Shown: positions 33,469-43,065 of the stretch, in pieces
Layout of the letters: each line of letters begins with the position of its first letter
Numbering within the stretch: position 1 is the stretch's first letter
Source: Arenibacter sp040216555
GTDB lineage: Bacteria > Bacteroidota > Bacteroidia > Flavobacteriales > Flavobacteriaceae
Direction of reading: 5' to 3'
Assembly (NCBI GenBank): GCA_040216555.1
Contig: JAVJOW010000032.1
Span: forward strand, 124,001-188,000
DNA: 64,000 bases
Program-made: the position numbers and the translations under genes
The notes under the pieces: model-generated
Told to the model about the DNA's origin: nothing
The model's input: only the letters and a program-made list of their open reading frames with translations
Database searches by the model: none

Positions 33469-34788
33469 ATGAAAAAAAGTAATTATACCGCCATTATTAT
33501 ACTGTTAAGTATATTTTTTAGCGTACAGATATTATCCGCACAAATAGCTAATTCAGAGACGCTTAGCTACGACGTTCCTTCATCTGTAGGAATGGATTCA
33601 TTGTTTATTCAATCCAAGGTAGACTCCATAATGACCATGGCCATTAAAGAGGAGGCCTTCCCAGGAGCACAGGTATTGGTGGCCAAAAATAACAAGATCA
33701 TTTTTCATAAAGCGTATGGCTTTCATACCTACGACAGTTTACAGCCTGTAGGGCTGACCGATATCTATGATCTGGCATCCGTAACCAAAATAATGGGGCC
33801 GCTACCAGCCTTGATGAAACTACACGACGAAGGAAAAGTGGATTTGGATGCGCCCTTCAGTACCTTATGGCCTAAGTGGAAAAATAGAAAGGATAAAAAG
33901 GAGCTAACCATAAGGGAAGTTTTTGCGCATCAGGCGGGATTGGTACCCTACATAATTTTCCTTCAAGAGGTGATGAAAAAGAACGGTTCAGTAAAAAATC
34001 GTTTTGTAAGAAACGAACCTAGTCGCCGATTCAATACCAGAGCCTATGAAAATATATATATCAAGGATAGGTTTAGGAACAAAATATATCGAAAGATCAA
34101 CAGATCCAAAGTATCGGACATTAAAAAATACAAATATTCAGGACTTACGTTTTTGCTCTATCCCGAAATCATTTCACGATTGACCGATACGGACTATGAA
34201 ACCTATGTTACCCAAAACTTTTATGCTCCTTTAGGGGCAACCACGTTGGGGTTCAATCCTAAAAACAAAAATTATCCAAATAAAATTGTACCCACCGAAA
34301 TCGACACCTTATTCAGACATGAACTGACCAAGAATTGGGTCCATGACGAAAACGCAGCCCTAATGGGCGGGGTGTCCGGAAACGCAGGACTATTCGCATC
34401 GGCCACTGATTTGGCGAAAATGATGCAGATGTACATGAATTATGGAACTTATGGTGGAAAGCGTTATTTGTCAGAAACCACGGTGAAGGAATTTACCAAA
34501 GTACAATATCCAGAAAATGAAAACAGAAGAGGTCTAATATTTGATAAGCCAGAACTAAATAACCAAGAGCTTACTCTAGCCGATTCCTATCCTGCACCAA
34601 GTGCCAGTCCCGACAGTTTTGGACATAGCGGGTTTACGGGTACCTTTGTATGGGCGGATCCGAAAACCCAAATGGTTTATATATTCCTGTCCAACCGGGT
34701 ATACCCCAGTAGGTCCCATGCCAATATTTACAAATTTAATATCCGCTCTGCTGTACAACAGGTATTTTATGACGCCATAATCGATTGA
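33469..34788 (+). CDS. Beta-lactamase-family (class C-like) serine hydrolase, secreted
   Basis: 439 residues from the ATG at 33469; an upstream TTG at 33430 overlaps the DinB gene and is unlikely. A signal peptide ends near ILSAQ (residue 25). The nucleophile-lysine motif is Ser-Val-Thr-Lys (Ser104, Lys107), with Tyr-Ser-Gly near residue 219 as the second motif and His-Ser-Gly near 387 as the third. This is the class C beta-lactamase/D-aminopeptidase/esterase fold. Probably a periplasmic peptidase or esterase rather than an antibiotic-resistance enzyme; the substrate is unknown. Confidence 0.92.
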   Translation: MKKSNYTAIIILLSIFFSVQILSAQIANSETLSYDVPSSVGMDSLFIQSKVDSIMTMAIKEEAFPGAQVLVAKNNKIIFHKAYGFHTYDSLQPVGLTDIYDLASVTKIMGPLPALMKLHDEGKVDLDAPFSTLWPKWKNRKDKKELTIREVFAHQAGLVPYIIFLQEVMKKNGSVKNRFVRNEPSRRFNTRAYENIYIKDRFRNKIYRKINRSKVSDIKKYKYSGLTFLLYPEIISRLTDTDYETYVTQNFYAPLGATTLGFNPKNKNYPNKIVPTEIDTLFRHELTKNWVHDENAALMGGVSGNAGLFASATDLAKMMQMYMNYGTYGGKRYLSETTVKEFTKVQYPENENRRGLIFDKPELNNQELTLADSYPAPSASPDSFGHSGFTGTFVWADPKTQMVYIFLSNRVYPSRSHANIYKFNIRSAVQQVFYDAIID

Positions 34789-34836
34789 GTTAAGAAATTC
34801 TATTTTAATTAGTACATTAGTATTTTATACTTTTTT

Positions 34837-35958
34837 ATGGGGTTACTTATATTTTATGCACTCATATCCATCCTCGTATCCTTTATATGCTCTATTTTGG
34901 AAGCGGTACTATTGAGTGTTCCACAAACCTTTATCAATCTAATGAAAAAGGAAGGCAAATCCTTTGCATTGGAATTGGAAGTGTTAAAAAAGGATGTGGA
35001 CAAGCCCCTCATTGCCATTCTCACCTTAAATACTATTGCCCATACCGTTGGTGCAATTTTGGTAGGGGTACAAGCCAAAATTGCATACTCCGAAATATAT
35101 GGCAATACCGAAAAAACGCTTCTTGGAATTCAGTTTTCAGAAGCCGCTATGGTAGGATTGGTTTCTACCATCATGACCATTCTCATTTTGGTGGCCTCGG
35201 AAATTATCCCCAAGACCATAGGCGCTACCTACTGGAAACAATTGGCGCACGCCTCTACCACTACCCTAAAAATAATGGTGTGGGCCCTTCGTTGGACCGG
35301 AATTCTTTGGCTATTGCAGCTTTTCACCAGACTGGTCGGAAAAAAAGGCGTTCATGGGAGTGTATTTAGCCGAGAAGATTTTAGTGCCATGACCGATATT
35401 GCCCACGAGGAAGGAGTATTTCAAGAATCGGAATCCACCATAATTAGAAACCTCCTAAACTTTGACGAAATTAAGGTAAAGGACATCATGACCCCAAGGG
35501 CGGTAGTAAAAATTGCCTCGGAATCCGCCACCATCAAGGAATTTTACGATGCCAACCCCAAAATGCCGTTTTCTAGAATTCCCGTATTCAATAAAAAAAT
35601 GGATAATATCACCGGATTCGTCCTAAAGGACATGATCTTGGAGGAAATAATAAAAAAGAATGGCAGTGCACCACTATCGAGTATTAAAAGGGAAATATTG
35701 GTAAGTAACAGACAAACCCCTATCCCTGAATTATTTGAAACCTTTATTTCCAAAAGGGAGCATATTGCCCTGGTGGTGGATGAATATGGTTCAGTTAGCG
35801 GTGTGGTAACTATGGAAGACATTTTGGAGACCTTATTGGGCCTTGAAATCATGGACGAAAGCGATAACGTGGAAAACCTACAACACCTGGCGCGGAAAAA
35901 TTGGAACGAGAGGGCAAAGCGCTTGGGAATTATTCAAGGAAAGAGAGAAAAGGAATAA
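34837..35958 (+). CDS. CNNM/CorC-type transporter (DUF21 plus CBS pair)
   Basis: 373 residues. An N-terminal DUF21 membrane domain (about 1-170, four helices) is followed by two CBS domains (about 200-330). DIMTPRAVV, FSRIPVF and VVDEYGSVSGVVTMEDILE are the usual landmarks. The C-terminal CorC/HlyC domain is absent, so the protein is shorter than typical. The family is linked to Mg2+ or Co2+ efflux and formerly called hemolysin-like. The stop overlaps the ogt start (TAATG). Confidence 0.92.
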   Translation: MGLLIFYALISILVSFICSILEAVLLSVPQTFINLMKKEGKSFALELEVLKKDVDKPLIAILTLNTIAHTVGAILVGVQAKIAYSEIYGNTEKTLLGIQFSEAAMVGLVSTIMTILILVASEIIPKTIGATYWKQLAHASTTTLKIMVWALRWTGILWLLQLFTRLVGKKGVHGSVFSREDFSAMTDIAHEEGVFQESESTIIRNLLNFDEIKVKDIMTPRAVVKIASESATIKEFYDANPKMPFSRIPVFNKKMDNITGFVLKDMILEEIIKKNGSAPLSSIKREILVSNRQTPIPELFETFISKREHIALVVDEYGSVSGVVTMEDILETLLGLEIMDESDNVENLQHLARKNWNERAKRLGIIQGKREKE

Positions 35959-36431
35959 TGGAGACTGTGTATATACATACGCCTTTGGGTATCGCAAAAA
36001 TTGAAGGCGATGAAAAAGGATTAACCTCCATTACTGTATTCGATAGTGAGGAAATAGTATCGGATATTGTTCCAGAATTGCTCGAAGATGCGGTATATCA
36101 GTTACGGGAATATTTTGAAGGTACACGAAAGGAATTTAGCTTAACGCTCAACCCCGAAGGAACAGATTTTCAAAAAAAGGTTTGGCAGGCCCTACAGCAA
36201 ATCCCATATGGCAAAACAGTTTCCTATCTGGAGCTGTCCAAAACCTTGGGCGATGTCAAAGCCATTAGGGCAGTGGCCTCGGCCAATGGGCAAAATCCTC
36301 TATGGATCGTTGTGCCTTGCCATAGGGTCATTGGCAGCGATGGTTCCCTGACCGGATATGCCGGGGGCCTACACCGTAAAAAATGGCTTTTGGAACATGA
36401 AAGCCCTGTAAAACAGCAAACCCTTTTCTAA
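35958..36431 (+). CDS. Methylated-DNA-protein cysteine methyltransferase
   Basis: 157 residues from the ATG at 35958, coupled to the upstream CorC-type gene. A longer frame beginning at 35901 would overlap that gene. The active-site motif is PCHRVIG with Cys121, and the DNA-recognition helix includes RAVASANGQNP. It directly reverses O6-alkylguanine by taking the alkyl group onto its own cysteine. No Ada-type regulatory domain is present, so it is the Ogt type. Confidence 0.96.
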   Translation: METVYIHTPLGIAKIEGDEKGLTSITVFDSEEIVSDIVPELLEDAVYQLREYFEGTRKEFSLTLNPEGTDFQKKVWQALQQIPYGKTVSYLELSKTLGDVKAIRAVASANGQNPLWIVVPCHRVIGSDGSLTGYAGGLHRKKWLLEHESPVKQQTLF

Positions 36432-36738
36432 TTTTTACAGACCCTACGGTTTGTAGTTCATCCCTTGGCAAGATATTTCTAGTCCACTGCTGTATTACAC
36501 CGATAAAGCTATGTGCTTTATGGAAGTACCACCAATTTGTATCGGAATTTTAGAGTGGTTCACCAACCGTTCGGTCGGTTCCTACCTTGCTGTACATCCA
36601 TCGCCCTAACTCACAAATTGACGCTAACCAACATATAAAATACCCTTCACGACAATTCTAAATTTGTTTGTATATTTATAATTCCCGCTTCGTTTATCAA
36701 AATTATAATCGAGCCATTTAGGTTTTAAGAAACTTTGG
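36432..36738. other. Intergenic spacer between ogt-type and exonuclease genes
   Basis: 307 bases. It contains a short CCAACCGTTCGGTCGGTT hairpin at 36563-36580, similar to two others in the window, and a TAAATTTG hexamer-type -7 match at 36659-36666 without a clear -33. No gene is supported. Confidence 0.5.
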
Positions 36739-37452
36739 ATGTTACATAAAATTAACTTGGAACACATACTCTTTTTGGACATAGAAACGGTTCCAGAGGA
36801 AGAGAGTTTTAATAAGCTGGACGAAACCAAAAAAGAACTTTGGGAACATAAGTCGCTCTACCAACGAAAAGACGAATATACGGCCGAGGAATACTATGAC
36901 CGGGCTGGAATTTGGGCAGAATTTGGAAAGATCATTACCATTTCAGTAGGCTATTTTAATTATAGAGGAGACAATCGGACTTTTAGGGTTACTTCGTTTT
37001 ATGGGGAGGAGCCTAAGATTCTCAAAGATTTTAAGAATTTATTGGAGACCCATTTCAATCGTCCCCAGCACCTACTTTGCGGGCACAATGGCAAAGAATT
37101 CGATTTTCCATATATTGCGAGACGTATGATCATCAACAAGGTAGATTTGCCCAACAAGCTGGATCTTTTTGGTAAAAAGCCATGGGAAATAGCCCATTTG
37201 GATACTATGGAGCTTTGGAAATTTGGGGACTTCAAACATTATACCTCCCTTAAGCTAATGGCCAATATCCTTGGCATTCCCTCTCCAAAAGAAGATATAG
37301 ACGGCAGCATGGTAAAATCCGTTTACTATGAAGATAAGGACTTGGACCGCATTGTAAAATATTGCGAACTGGACGTGATCACTACAGCACAGGTATTTCT
37401 GCGCTTACGGAATGATGAATTATTGGATGAAAATGAAATAAAAAGAATTTAG
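36739..37452 (+). CDS. PolB-like 3'-5' exonuclease
   Basis: 237 residues. The DEDD exonuclease motifs are seen: LFLDIETVPEE near residue 11 (first Asp and Glu), HNGKEFDFPY near 115 (second Asp), and YCELDVITTAQ near 212 (final Tyr/Asp pair). It matches the predicted exonuclease family related to the proofreading domain of DNA polymerase B, found as a stand-alone protein in Bacteroidota. A role in DNA repair or RNA trimming is inferred. Confidence 0.88.
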   Translation: MLHKINLEHILFLDIETVPEEESFNKLDETKKELWEHKSLYQRKDEYTAEEYYDRAGIWAEFGKIITISVGYFNYRGDNRTFRVTSFYGEEPKILKDFKNLLETHFNRPQHLLCGHNGKEFDFPYIARRMIINKVDLPNKLDLFGKKPWEIAHLDTMELWKFGDFKHYTSLKLMANILGIPSPKEDIDGSMVKSVYYEDKDLDRIVKYCELDVITTAQVFLRLRNDELLDENEIKRI

Positions 37453-37477
37453 CTAGTGGCAATTGATACTTTCCTGA

Positions 37478-39682
37478 TTAGGACTTATAGAACTTAATCG
37501 ATTTTGAACCTTCTAGATCGGCTAAGGTTAGCACGTATAAGCCGGTAGTTAGATCGGCAATATAAATCTGCTTTTGCTCTGCCTTCCCGGATTTTACCAC
37601 TACACCGTTAAGGGAAACTATTTTATACATGGCATCTTCGGAGACATCACCATTAATGGTCATTGAAGTCTGTACTGGATTGGGGAAAATGGAAAACTGT
37701 ACTTCCAAGGTCAAGGTTTCATATTCCATATAATCCAAAAGTTCGGTTTCAGAGCCCTTAAAGATGAATTCGTATTCCTCACTATATTCCGAACTTACAT
37801 TTTCGGAACAAAATGTTTTTACCCTAAGACTATAATCCGTTCCCTCTACTAAATTATTTAAGCTAATAAAATTATCGAAAGTTGTTTCCACATTCCATTC
37901 GTTACTATCCTTCTTTTTGTATTCAATTTGGAAAAGTGCATCTGTATTGGCTGTCCAGTTCAGCGTTATCCCGGTTTCATCAGAAGTAGTTAGTTCAATA
38001 TCTTCAGGCGTAACTAATACACAGTCGGTAAGGGCAATCCCTGTAACAATGATGGAAAAATTCTGTGCCCCTTGACTAAGAGTGTTTTTATGGGTTACTG
38101 TAATTGTATAATCTCCCTTGGCATTCTGGATGTCTATTTTTTCAAAAGGATCCACTCTATTGTCTCCATTAACTGCTGGCGCATCTGCTTTGGCTGCATT
38201 AAGTTTCCAAGGTAAAAAGGTTTTGCCGTCCTTGGTGATACGAATATCCAAATCGTTGACCAAGGCTGCTGACATATCGTTTAATGTTCCCGAATTTACT
38301 GCTCCTGTAGCAGGGTCTGTCCATGAAATAGAGGCTGATAAAGGCCCTGTTCCATGTGCTACAACCTTATAGGTTTTAGTTTCACCTTCGTTAAGGGTTT
38401 CTTCAGAAATTATAGAGGAGAACCCTTTATTTGCTATTGCCTCTACGGCCGACTTTGAATTAATAACTCCCCAACCCATTTTGTAATCGGGGCCTGGAGC
38501 ATCAACATCGTCCGCAGTATGCAGTACCAATCCTTTTAAAGTGGCAGCCCTCATAAAACTACCTTCCATTTGTTCGTGATATTCTTGGATCAACAACATA
38601 GATCCGGTTACACCCGGAGCAGCTACCGATGTTCCGTTTGCGGTCTCATATTTGGTATCATTTGTAATACCGGTAGTATAAATATTGGTGCCATAAGCGG
38701 CGATGTCCGGCTTAATACGACCATCATCAACAGGTCCGAAACTAGAATAAGAAGTTACCGATGCGCTTAACAATTGCCCTTGATCATTGGTTTCAATATC
38801 TGCAGCAGCAACAGTAACACCATTTTTGGAGGTTGCAAATCCCAACATCAAATCAAAACCGTTGGAAGCCGAACCAAAAATAGGAGCCTCATTGTCTTTG
38901 CTTTTTTGGGAATTCCCTGCAGCGGTCACCATTAAATAATAAGGAGCATTGTACATAATTTTGTCCCAATCCCTAGAAACTTGGATATAAGATCCAAAAT
39001 ACCAATCTGGCACTCGGTCGGACATAATTCCGTAAGAATGGTTGGATAACAACATGCCATTGGCTGCCATTTCCGCAACTTCAATTTTATCCCTTCTCCA
39101 GTCGTTGGAAACAGCCTTTGCCTTGTAGGCCACCCCTTTCGAATTTTTATCCAATCCTTCCGCTACCAAAATACCGGCAACCCTAGTGGCATGCGAATCC
39201 ACAACTTCACTCTCATCCAAAGTCTCTATCCTATTGCCAAATTCTTTGTGGTTTGTCAAGACAGCTCCTCCGTCCCATATCCCTACCATCATGTTCTCTC
39301 CGTTAATACCTAAATCCAATAGTCCATTATCATGCAAGGCGTTGGCTCTGGTGGCGGTATTTATACTTGTACTGAAAGTACTGTAATAAAGAGGGGTACC
39401 ATCATCACCAATAGCAGTAAGCTCGCTAAAATTTCCGTCTGCCAATCTTTCTGTTAATTTCCAGCCATTGGTCTTAGCGGCCTGTAACAATTTATTGTTA
39501 TCCTTGTCAAAGTTCTTTTTAAGGTCATTGGTAAATACCCCTAATTTGGAACTGCGATACTTGTCCTTAATGATATGGATTTGTTTCTCGGTTTGTGCAA
39601 ACGAGCTATAAGTAGCAAGGCAAAAAGCTACTGGAAGTAAACACTTGCTAATCTTTAACAAAGTAGGGTTTGCGTAAGCCAT
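37478..39682 (-). CDS. Subtilisin-like S8 serine protease with T9SS sorting domain
   Basis: 734 residues. A signal peptide (ending SFAQ near residue 30) is followed by an S8 domain with catalytic Asp137 (GIWDGG), His164 (SHATRVAG) and a Ser near 354 (NGTSVAAPG). A fibronectin-type III-like domain lies at about 570-650. The C-terminal 80 residues form a type A T9SS sorting domain: SIFPNPVQTSMTI and a GLYVLTLADLEGSKSIKFYKS-like ending, read in parts. The protein is therefore carried across the outer membrane and held on or released from the surface. A perfect -7 box is at 39711-39718. Confidence 0.94.
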   Translation of the reverse strand: MAYANPTLLKISKCLLPVAFCLATYSSFAQTEKQIHIIKDKYRSSKLGVFTNDLKKNFDKDNNKLLQAAKTNGWKLTERLADGNFSELTAIGDDGTPLYYSTFSTSINTATRANALHDNGLLDLGINGENMMVGIWDGGAVLTNHKEFGNRIETLDESEVVDSHATRVAGILVAEGLDKNSKGVAYKAKAVSNDWRRDKIEVAEMAANGMLLSNHSYGIMSDRVPDWYFGSYIQVSRDWDKIMYNAPYYLMVTAAGNSQKSKDNEAPIFGSASNGFDLMLGFATSKNGVTVAAADIETNDQGQLLSASVTSYSSFGPVDDGRIKPDIAAYGTNIYTTGITNDTKYETANGTSVAAPGVTGSMLLIQEYHEQMEGSFMRAATLKGLVLHTADDVDAPGPDYKMGWGVINSKSAVEAIANKGFSSIISEETLNEGETKTYKVVAHGTGPLSASISWTDPATGAVNSGTLNDMSAALVNDLDIRITKDGKTFLPWKLNAAKADAPAVNGDNRVDPFEKIDIQNAKGDYTITVTHKNTLSQGAQNFSIIVTGIALTDCVLVTPEDIELTTSDETGITLNWTANTDALFQIEYKKKDSNEWNVETTFDNFISLNNLVEGTDYSLRVKTFCSENVSSEYSEEYEFIFKGSETELLDYMEYETLTLEVQFSIFPNPVQTSMTINGDVSEDAMYKIVSLNGVVVKSGKAEQKQIYIADLTTGLYVLTLADLEGSKSIKFYKS

Positions 39683-39710
39683 GACAAAGTTTATAGTAAG
39701 ATTTGGACTA

Positions 39711-39718
39711 CAAATATA
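39711..39718 (-). promoter_or_regulatory. Predicted -7 box for the S8 protease gene
   Basis: Reads TATATTTG on minus, a perfect TAnnTTTG match, 28 bases before the ATG. The -33 element is unclear. Confidence 0.4.
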
Positions 39719-39833
39719 CTATATCAAGCAAATATTATCGATTAACGCACCTTTTTATTCGATGAATGGCATGGTTTTGTTGTGAACCTTCAAAAAAACG
39801 ACATGAAAGGTTCACTTTAGAGGAAGATTAATT

Positions 39834-40808
39834 TTAAATATTGAACTTAAATTGTACGTAAACTGGAAAATGATCACTAAAACCACCCATATACCGCCTT
39901 CCCACATAGGTTCTATGTGGATTGCCTTTGTACTTTCCTTTATATTCCGTGAGAAAGGCTTCATCAAAAATATTGGCCTCGGCAAAACTGTGGGTGCCTC
40001 GTTCGTAATTGAAAAAATTATGGGACACTATAATTTGATCAAAAAGACTCCAAGACCTTTTATAATTGGCACTTCCCCGATCCGGCGTTTTTAATCCCTC
40101 CATAGGGTTATGCAAACTATTCCTACTCATCAAGGTCTGGAGACTGGCGGATGTAGGACCATCATTAAAATCGCCCATTACAATATAATTGGGATTTTCA
40201 ATACTTTGCTCCAGGTCCTCCATATACTCAATGATGGTTTTAGCTGCGGCAATACGCTTATAATCGGTTTCAACCTCTCCATTCCTTCTGGAAGGCCAAT
40301 GGTTCACAAAAATATGGAGCTCCTCACCATTTAGAACTCCATTTACGTATAGTATATCCCTTGTGGTATCGCGTTGGCCATTATCATTATGTATTATCAA
40401 GGGAATAGCTTCAGATCTTATTACTTCAAAGTTATCCCTATTGTATAGCAAGGCGTTATCTATTCCCCTCTCATCCGGGGAATCGTAGTGAACATAATGA
40501 TAGTTGTACGCATTTAAGGGATCTGTAGACAACAAATCCTGAACTACCTTCCCATTTTCAACCTCTGCCACACCAACCAGGACAGGAGGAAACCCTGTTG
40601 ATTCGCGCCCAATTTGACTTATAGTCTTGGAGAGTCTTGACAATTTGTTCTGATAACGCTTTGCGGTCCATTTTTTAGATCCATTGGGAGTAAAATCATC
40701 ATCCAACCTGTTGAAGTCATTTTTGGCATCGAATAGGTTTTCTAGATTATAGAAAGCCACAGTATGGAGGGTATTGATCGATTTTTTCTTAAAAAATGAA
40801 AATTTCAT
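39834..40808 (-). CDS. Endonuclease/exonuclease/phosphatase family protein
   Basis: 324 residues. The metal-dependent EEP fold is shown by FYNLENLFD near residue 20, VAEVENGKVV near 80 (metal-binding Glu), NHWPSRRNGE near 172, GDFNDGPTS near 213 and SDHFPVYV near 315 (terminal Asp/His). There is no signal peptide. It may be a DNase, a phosphodiesterase or a lipid phosphatase; sequence alone does not decide. Confidence 0.9.
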   Translation of the reverse strand: MKFSFFKKKSINTLHTVAFYNLENLFDAKNDFNRLDDDFTPNGSKKWTAKRYQNKLSRLSKTISQIGRESTGFPPVLVGVAEVENGKVVQDLLSTDPLNAYNYHYVHYDSPDERGIDNALLYNRDNFEVIRSEAIPLIIHNDNGQRDTTRDILYVNGVLNGEELHIFVNHWPSRRNGEVETDYKRIAAAKTIIEYMEDLEQSIENPNYIVMGDFNDGPTSASLQTLMSRNSLHNPMEGLKTPDRGSANYKRSWSLFDQIIVSHNFFNYERGTHSFAEANIFDEAFLTEYKGKYKGNPHRTYVGRRYMGGFSDHFPVYVQFKFNI

Positions 40809-40861
40809 CCAAAATATTTAATCGATTGCTAAATTACGAAAAACCCTTGGCAAGTATTGAT

Positions 40862-40869
40862 TAGATTTG
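40862..40869 (+). promoter_or_regulatory. Predicted -7 box for hflX
   Basis: TAGATTTG, a perfect TAnnTTTG match, 16 bases before the hflX ATG. The -33 element is not obvious. Confidence 0.4.
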
Positions 40870-40885
40870 TACTTTAAATAAGTAT

Positions 40886-42097
40886 ATGCTAGAGAAGAAG
40901 ACTATAGAATATGAAAAGGCGGTACTCATAGGGGTAATGAACAAAGACCAGAATGAGGAAAAGGTAAACGAATATTTGGATGAACTGGAATTCCTTACCT
41001 ATACTGCAGGTGGTGAGGTTTGTAAGCGCTTTGTACAACGAATAGACTTGCCCAACCCTAAAACCTACATTGGAAGCGGAAAAATGTTGGAAGTTGAGGC
41101 CTATGTAAAAAGCAATGACATTGGATCGGTAATTTTTGATGATGAGCTTACCCCTGGACAACAGCGAAATATTGAAAGGCAATTAAAATGCAAAATCCTG
41201 GACCGTACCAGTTTAATCCTGGATATTTTTGCCCAAAGAGCACAGACCAGTTATGCCCGTACCCAAGTGGAACTGGCCCAATACGAATATCTACTGCCTA
41301 GACTTACAGGTCTTTGGACCCACTTGGAACGACAAAAAGGGGGTATAGGAATGCGTGGACCAGGTGAAACGGAGATCGAAACCGATAGACGAATTGTTCG
41401 TGATCGAATTTCCCTTCTGAAGAAAAAGTTATTGAAGGTCGACAAACAAATGGAAACCCAAAGGGGCAATCGCGGGGCATTGGTACGTGTAGCTTTGGTA
41501 GGGTATACCAACGTAGGCAAATCTACCCTGATGAACGTTATTAGTAAAAGCGATGTCTTTGCAGAAAACAAACTATTCGCTACCCTGGACACTACGGTTA
41601 GGAAAGTGGTGATAGGCAATCTTCCCTTTCTATTGAGTGATACAGTGGGATTCATTAGAAAATTGCCCACACAATTGGTAGAAAGTTTTAAAAGTACTTT
41701 GGATGAAGTGCGGGAAGCTGATCTGTTGTTACATGTAGTTGATATATCCCATCCAAATTTTGAAGAGCATATAGATTCTGTAAACCAAATTCTTACCGAA
41801 ATAAAAAGTTCGGACAAGAAAACCATCATGGTCTTTAACAAGATAGATCAATATGAACACAAGACCATTGACGACGATGATTTAATCACTGAAAAAACCA
41901 ATAAACACTTCACCATTGAAGAGTGGAGGAATACTTGGATGCGTCGCGTTGGAGATAGGGCCCTTTTTATTTCGGCTCTGAACAAAGAAAATTTGGAAGA
42001 ATTCAGAAAACGTGTTTATGATGAAGTTCGGGACATTCACATAACCAGATTCCCGTATAACAACTTTCTATATCCGGAACATTTGGATGAGTATTAG
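40886..42097 (+). CDS. hflX: GTPase HflX
   Basis: 403 residues. HflX is a ribosome-associated GTPase that splits stalled or hibernating ribosomes. The N-terminal HflX domain ends in the GxGExxIExDRR region (GPGETEIETDRR near residue 160). The G domain has P-loop GYTNVGKSTLMN near 204, G3 DTVGFIRKLP near 250 and G4 FNKID near 315. It is a single gene facing away from the nuclease gene, with a predicted -7 box 16 bases upstream. Confidence 0.96.
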   Translation: MLEKKTIEYEKAVLIGVMNKDQNEEKVNEYLDELEFLTYTAGGEVCKRFVQRIDLPNPKTYIGSGKMLEVEAYVKSNDIGSVIFDDELTPGQQRNIERQLKCKILDRTSLILDIFAQRAQTSYARTQVELAQYEYLLPRLTGLWTHLERQKGGIGMRGPGETEIETDRRIVRDRISLLKKKLLKVDKQMETQRGNRGALVRVALVGYTNVGKSTLMNVISKSDVFAENKLFATLDTTVRKVVIGNLPFLLSDTVGFIRKLPTQLVESFKSTLDEVREADLLLHVVDISHPNFEEHIDSVNQILTEIKSSDKKTIMVFNKIDQYEHKTIDDDDLITEKTNKHFTIEEWRNTWMRRVGDRALFISALNKENLEEFRKRVYDEVRDIHITRFPYNNFLYPEHLDEY

Positions 42098-42271
42098 GTG
42101 GTAGCAAAATTGGCTGTAAAACAAAATTTACATTTAACAAATACTAATTTCTATTTCCAACAGAAATCCAAAGGCATTGAATATCAATACTTTTGGAACA
42201 TTTTCTCCTGACCTTATGAAAAAACATACTATAAGGACATCCATAAATGCCGATCTTTCCTTAAAACAGAT

Positions 42272-42301
42272 TTGTTAGCATCATAATTTTGGCTAACTTT
42301 A
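42272..42301 (+). promoter_or_regulatory. Predicted promoter of the plus-strand amidoligase operon
   Basis: TTG at 42272-42274, a 19-base spacer and TAACTTTA at 42294-42301. Transcription would begin near 42308, leaving a leader of about 33 bases before the TTG start at 42341. An AAGGAGA sequence at 42305-42311 is too far from the start to be a ribosome site. Confidence 0.5.
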
Positions 42302-42340
42302 AGACAAGGAGATACTTCCCCAACCATTAATTAATACATT

Positions 42341-43045
42341 TTGGAAGAAAACTATCATAAATGGTATTCCCCGAATCTGAGCAAGGAAATGGAAATGATA
42401 GTTTATGGTCATTGGGGCTATCCATTGTTAATCTTTCCTACTACCAGAGGGAGGTATTACGAAAGCAAGGATTTTCATTTAATAGATTCCATTTCCTGGT
42501 TTATAGAACAAGGCAAGGTAAAGGTATATTGCGTTGATAGTATTGACGAATACAGTTGGTACAATAGATCCATACATCCTGCAGACCGTGTTAAAAACCA
42601 TATTTGGTACGACAAAATGATTTTAGAGGAAGTAGTTGCCAAAGTACAACACGAATCCCCTATTGGCAAGGTAGCCGTTTCAGGATGTAGCTTTGGGGGC
42701 TACCATGCGGCCAATTTTGCCTTTAGACATCCCGAAAAGGTTAGCCACCTTTTTACCATGAGCGGGGCATTTGATATCAGGGACCAATTGGATGGATATT
42801 ACGACGACAATGTTTATTTTAATAATCCAGTGGATTACCTGCCCAATATGCATCATCCCGAACTGTATAATATGAAAATAATTTTAGGTACCAGCGAACA
42901 TGATATTTGCTTGGGCGCCAATCTCGGAATGTCGACTATATTAAAAAATAAAGGTATTGATCATTGGTTGGACAATAGACCCAACGCAAGTCACGACTGG
43001 CCTATATGGCGCGAAATGTTTCCCCATTATTTATCCTTAATGTAA
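42341..43045 (+). CDS. Esterase-family alpha/beta hydrolase opening the amidoligase operon
   Basis: 234 residues from a TTG start. The segment before the first internal ATG (EENYHKWYSPNLSKE) belongs to the conserved start of this esterase family, so TTG is the true start. The nucleophile is Ser117 in GCSFGGY, followed by an HDWPIW segment near residue 222 containing the catalytic His. The fold is the esterase D/YieL type. Its place before four ligase-type genes suggests it cleaves or transfers an ester or amide made by them. It is followed 20 bases later by an ATP-grasp gene. Confidence 0.88.
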   Translation: MEENYHKWYSPNLSKEMEMIVYGHWGYPLLIFPTTRGRYYESKDFHLIDSISWFIEQGKVKVYCVDSIDEYSWYNRSIHPADRVKNHIWYDKMILEEVVAKVQHESPIGKVAVSGCSFGGYHAANFAFRHPEKVSHLFTMSGAFDIRDQLDGYYDDNVYFNNPVDYLPNMHHPELYNMKIILGTSEHDICLGANLGMSTILKNKGIDHWLDNRPNASHDWPIWREMFPHYLSLM

Positions 43046-43065
43046 ACTTTAATACCATAAACAGT

